From FEN-1297 sp963787005 (GTDB lineage Bacteria; Bacteroidota; Ignavibacteria; Ignavibacteriales; Ignavibacteriaceae), in contig CAWBBX010000130.1 of the NCBI GenBank assembly GCA_963787005.1, forward strand, positions 1-64,000: DNA of 64,000 bases, given 5' to 3'. Shown here piece after piece: positions 61,350 to 64,000 of this stretch (positions are counted from its first letter, which is position 1; each line of letters starts with the position of its first letter). The notes under the pieces are model-generated. The model was not told the DNA's origin. It saw nothing but the letters and a program-made list of their open reading frames with translations, and did not search any database. Position numbers and translations under genes: made by a program.

Positions 61350-62615
61350 TTATTTCCCGAAATTCAGAATCTCGCTTCCGGCAAGAATAACAACACCGAT
61401 TCCGTGCACATCATTAAGCGGGGCCGGACGATCATAGTAGTCTTTTAAATTATCGCTTACTACGGTGCCCGTACATACTCCTTCTATTTTTCCGTCCGGT
61501 TGAATTTTAGATGATAAACCGCTCCAGCCTTTTTCCGCATATGCTGCATAACTTCGATCCAGGATGCCGATATTAACAGCCCTGGCTATGGCATAAGTAA
61601 ACATTGCGGAGCAGGATGTTTCTTCGTAAGAATCGTTTTTATCTAAAAGCTGATGCCATAAACCGTCCTTGTCCTGGTACTTAATTGCTCCGTTTATATG
61701 TCTTTTAAATAATGTTAAAAGAGTATCTCTGTATGAATAACTTTCCGGAACACGCTCTAGAAGATCCATCTGAGCAAGCAGCGCCCAACCGTTGGCTCTT
61801 CCCCAGAAAGCGACTCCGTGTTTATCCGTATCGGAGTACCAGTTATGATACATCAAACCTTTTTCTGCGTCGAACAAATGTTTGTTGTAATTAATCACCT
61901 GTGTCGATGCGAGATCGAAGTACAGTGTGTCTCCGCTAAGCTTTCCCATCCGCGAAAGAATAGAAATGCTCATATAAAGATCATCCGCCCAAAGCGTCCA
62001 CAGCCTCGGGAAAGATCTTATAAACGATCCGTCAGAAAACCTATGCTGAATATTCATAATATGGTCAGCGGCCTTATCAATATATTTTTTATAGACATCT
62101 TTTTTGTCGAGATTATATACTTCGATAACGCTAGCTCCCATAGCACCGAAATCGTCAAGATCCTCCATAGTAAAGAGTTGTCCGTAAGGGTAGCTCCATT
62201 TATCTTCCCCTTTGTATCTCTTTTGAAAAAATTTGTAATTATCAAAATCGAACGCGATATTTTTGAGTGCGTAATTAGTATAAACCGAATCGTTTAGAAC
62301 TTTCCCCAGCTTTATCATGGCAATGTTTATCAGGCCGTTCCAGTAACGCCAGTCGTTGTAGCGGCTTTCAATCTGAAGTTCCGCTTCGGCAGGCGCATCT
62401 GCCGTTAAATTAATATGACTGCCGCTGTACTTATCTTTAAAGCTGAACGAAGTTTCTTTAAGAACGCCTTCTGCGACTGCTCTCAGTTTAATTTCAGCCG
62501 ATTTGCTGCCCGGCGATGTGACGGCGTCCGTAAAATATTGCACACCCACTACCATGATCATCAGGACCGCTAAGGGAACAAGTGCTTTATTTTTATTTGA
62601 TCCGGATATTTTCAT
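61350..62615 (-). CDS. GH105-type unsaturated rhamnogalacturonyl/uronyl hydrolase
   Basis: A 421-residue protein with an N-terminal signal/anchor helix (ALVPLAVLMIMVVGVQYF). The alpha/alpha-barrel of GH88/GH105 follows: YPYGQLFTMEDLDDFGAMG, TLWADDLYMSISILSRMG (catalytic-site Asp in ADDLYM), VAFWGRANGWALLAQMDLLE, LWHQLLDKNDSYEETSCSAMFTYAIARAV, all conserved in YteR-like enzymes. These hydrate and release the unsaturated uronic acid left at chain ends by pectin or rhamnogalacturonan lyases. 61 bp downstream of the esterase gene and 106 bp upstream of GH9, same strand; its product would reach ExuT and the UxuA route. Confidence 0.88.
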   Translation of the reverse strand: MKISGSNKNKALVPLAVLMIMVVGVQYFTDAVTSPGSKSAEIKLRAVAEGVLKETSFSFKDKYSGSHINLTADAPAEAELQIESRYNDWRYWNGLINIAMIKLGKVLNDSVYTNYALKNIAFDFDNYKFFQKRYKGEDKWSYPYGQLFTMEDLDDFGAMGASVIEVYNLDKKDVYKKYIDKAADHIMNIQHRFSDGSFIRSFPRLWTLWADDLYMSISILSRMGKLSGDTLYFDLASTQVINYNKHLFDAEKGLMYHNWYSDTDKHGVAFWGRANGWALLAQMDLLERVPESYSYRDTLLTLFKRHINGAIKYQDKDGLWHQLLDKNDSYEETSCSAMFTYAIARAVNIGILDRSYAAYAEKGWSGLSSKIQPDGKIEGVCTGTVVSDNLKDYYDRPAPLNDVHGIGVVILAGSEILNFGK

Positions 62616-62676
62616 ATTAAAGTATGGTCGTCATCGAAGTTTTTTCAATTCAGAATATCCTTATAATGATGAGGAA

Positions 62677-63792
62677 TCAGTTAACCTTCTTTACAAAATT
62701 CTCGCCGCTATACTGTTCGAGTTTAAATCCGGTTACTTTTCCGTCGGCATCTTTTTGAAAATGTGCTATGACGTACGAGCCTACAACATAGAAGTCTTTT
62801 TCGGTTTGAGCGTTAAGTACAATTCTTTGATTACCGGGAGGATGAGCGATCAGATGCCCGTCTTCCAAGGTTATTTTAAAATTTACTCCGGGTGCGACCG
62901 CGTAGGTTCCCGTATACTGAGCAAGAACGGCGGAATCGAGTTTAAGTTGAGGGCGCTTAAAAATAAACTGCATCCCTCGCGTAAATCCCTCTGCCTTTCC
63001 TCCCGAGTGCCCCATGCCTTCGATAACTTTTGTCTCCATTTTCAGATTTTTGTAATTGCGGCCTTTTAGTATATCCGCAAAATGATTAAAACCGTTTACA
63101 TCCTCATACCCGCCGATTGCCATATACAATCTGACCGGAAGATCGCTATGCTCTTTAGCGTAATGTTCTTCTTCCTGATAGATGGCACCGTTGGCCCATG
63201 TGATAGCCGGACTGGTAAGTGCGTACATATTGAATAAGTTTGTCTCATTAAACATCGCGTAGAGGGTGAAGAGTCCGCCGAATGAGCTGCCCATCAGTGC
63301 GCGGTTGGTTTTATCGGTTCTGTAATCTTTCTCGACGAAGGGAATTAGTTCCTGTTTTATGAACTTCAGGAAATTAGGTGCATTGCCTGACTGAGGGAGT
63401 TGATTGCTGTGATAAGGAGTAAGGTCCATAGCTCTTAAAGAATCATAGTTCGGATGATCTCCGCCCCATGTAATGCCGACAATTATTGCGCCCGGTACGA
63501 ACCCGTCGTAATACTGCGAACCGTAAATGCTCATCACAAGAGGGAAATCCCATTGAGCATCAAGAAGGTATACAACCGGAAATTTCTTTGCAGTATCGCT
63601 GTAATTGCGGGGCAGATTTATGTACAGCTCAAAGTCTCTGTTAAGTAAATTAGAATGAAGTTTTTGCAATTGCGTTCCCGCAATCGTAACTGCAGAGGGC
63701 TGCGAGGTATTATCGCTTTCCGCCTGCTGTGAAAAAGTGATCGTTCCGAACAGTAATAGGAAAAAGAACGCGGATATAATTTTTTTATACAT
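62677..63792 (-). CDS. Exported esterase (PF00756-type alpha/beta hydrolase) with C-terminal beta domain
   Basis: A 371-residue exported enzyme, signal peptide ending FSQ. Residues about 35-275 form the esterase-D/CE1-like hydrolase: LPRNYSDTAKKFPVVYLLDAQWDF, oxyanion-region GITWGGDHPNYDSLRAMDLTP, nucleophile GSSFGG, Asp in the GGYEDVNG region, and His in GMGHSGG. Residues about 285-371 resemble the small beta domain (YTGTYAVAPGVNFKITLEDGHLIAHPPG) often fused to such hydrolases. It probably removes acetyl or feruloyl esters from the glycan degraded by GH105 and GH9. Starts 8 bp after the preceding gene, with AGGACGG as ribosome-binding site, so same operon. Confidence 0.87.
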   Translation of the reverse strand: MYKKIISAFFFLLLFGTITFSQQAESDNTSQPSAVTIAGTQLQKLHSNLLNRDFELYINLPRNYSDTAKKFPVVYLLDAQWDFPLVMSIYGSQYYDGFVPGAIIVGITWGGDHPNYDSLRAMDLTPYHSNQLPQSGNAPNFLKFIKQELIPFVEKDYRTDKTNRALMGSSFGGLFTLYAMFNETNLFNMYALTSPAITWANGAIYQEEEHYAKEHSDLPVRLYMAIGGYEDVNGFNHFADILKGRNYKNLKMETKVIEGMGHSGGKAEGFTRGMQFIFKRPQLKLDSAVLAQYTGTYAVAPGVNFKITLEDGHLIAHPPGNQRIVLNAQTEKDFYVVGSYVIAHFQKDADGKVTGFKLEQYSGENFVKKVN

Positions 63793-63800
63793 ACGCCGTC

Positions 63801-64000
63801 CTATTTATAATTGTTTACCGCTTTTATAAAAGCGGCAATGTTTTCGGATTTTACGCCTGGCGGCATTCCCCCGCCGCACGACATAATTATTTTTGTTTTA
63901 TATTCCAGTGAATCAATCTGCTTTACCGTTGCTTCCGTTACTTCTTCGGGGGTCCCTTCGGCCAGTACATCTCTAGGCGGAATGTTGCCCACCAAGGTCA
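63801..64000 (-). CDS. MtaA/UroD-like protein, 3' part (copy 2)
   Basis: C-terminal 66 residues of a UroD-superfamily protein, cut by the end of the window. GNIPPRDVLAEGTPEEVTEATVKQI and the Zn-ligand-type IIMSCGGGMPPGVKSENIAAFIKAV match the end of MtaA/CmuA-like members, and differ from copy 1 at 57592, so this is a separate subfamily member. Its stop is 8 bp before the esterase start; it heads or belongs to the same operon as the esterase, GH105 and GH9 genes. Confidence 0.85.
   Translation of the reverse strand, partial: TLVGNIPPRDVLAEGTPEEVTEATVKQIDSLEYKTKIIMSCGGGMPPGVKSENIAAFIKAVNNYK

Noticed and set aside
1..64000. tRNA, rRNA or riboswitch genes
   Set aside because: No cloverleaf, conserved rRNA core or known riboswitch box was recognised by eye; a covariance-model scan would settle this.

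Overview
The window looks like a chromosomal segment of a carbohydrate-degrading bacterium of the Ignavibacteria/Melioribacter type (Bacteroidota/Chlorobi group). Two secreted proteins end in type IX secretion sorting domains with the YPNPFN/FPNPFN signature. Glycan genes sit around a TonB-dependent receptor with no SusD partner. Lipoproteins, FG-GAP and beta-propeller proteins are abundant, and the base composition is moderately AT-rich. This placement is inferred from family content only. No rRNA, tRNA, CRISPR array, integrase or transposase was recognised.

Layout. (1) Bases 1-11000 are a mixed accessory region: a small exported protein, a TolB-like/C39-peptidase exoprotein that seems to have lost its sorting tail, an AhpD-family protein, a flavin-binding protein, a divergent DMT-transporter/MocR-regulator pair that is frameshifted on both sides, a broken PQQ-propeller lipoprotein, an outer-membrane barrel, an exported YCII protein and several large palindromic repeats. 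(2) Bases 11142-17374 hold central sugar-acid genes: gntK, gnd, a tartrate/D-malate dehydrogenase, an FAH-family hydrolase and transketolase. (3) Bases 17578-39880 form one long minus-strand run: a T9SS repeat protein, a SusD-independent TonB receptor, a DHDPS-family aldolase, a GH32/43-like propeller protein, a duplicated jelly-roll-like protein, two TPR-PhoD phosphoesterase lipoproteins, two giant FG-GAP proteins, a beta-helix protein, an SSS symporter and idnO. It reads as a polymer-utilisation locus whose product enters the ketogluconate/gluconate and pentose-phosphate route. (4) Bases 39978-43502 are two paralogous IclR regulators flanking a sialidase-like exoenzyme. (5) Bases 43770-50771 are a galactan module: GH53 endo-galactanase, galT, galK, an SGLT-like symporter and a LacI regulator. 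(6) Bases 51142-64000 are a hexuronate/pectin module: fructuronate reductase, uxuA, an unusual chemoreceptor, exuT, GH9, GH105, an esterase and two MtaA/UroD-like proteins.

Regulation. Three promoters (iclR-1, the sialidase gene, lacI) share TTGACA, a 17-bp spacer and TATATT, each with a palindromic operator touching or following the -10. The iclR-1 and sialidase promoter/operators are near-duplicates, which suggests one autoregulated IclR circuit.

Most unusual points. (a) The 853-residue chemoreceptor carries the two lobes of a ribose-binding-protein-like domain in swapped order, on the predicted cytoplasmic side. (b) The locus pairs a SusD-less receptor with two PhoD-type phosphoesterases and FG-GAP proteins, which suggests a phosphate-containing polymer. 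(c) At least seven frameshifts across six genes are all explained by one extra base in a short run, suggesting a sequence-quality problem or an unusual mutational bias.
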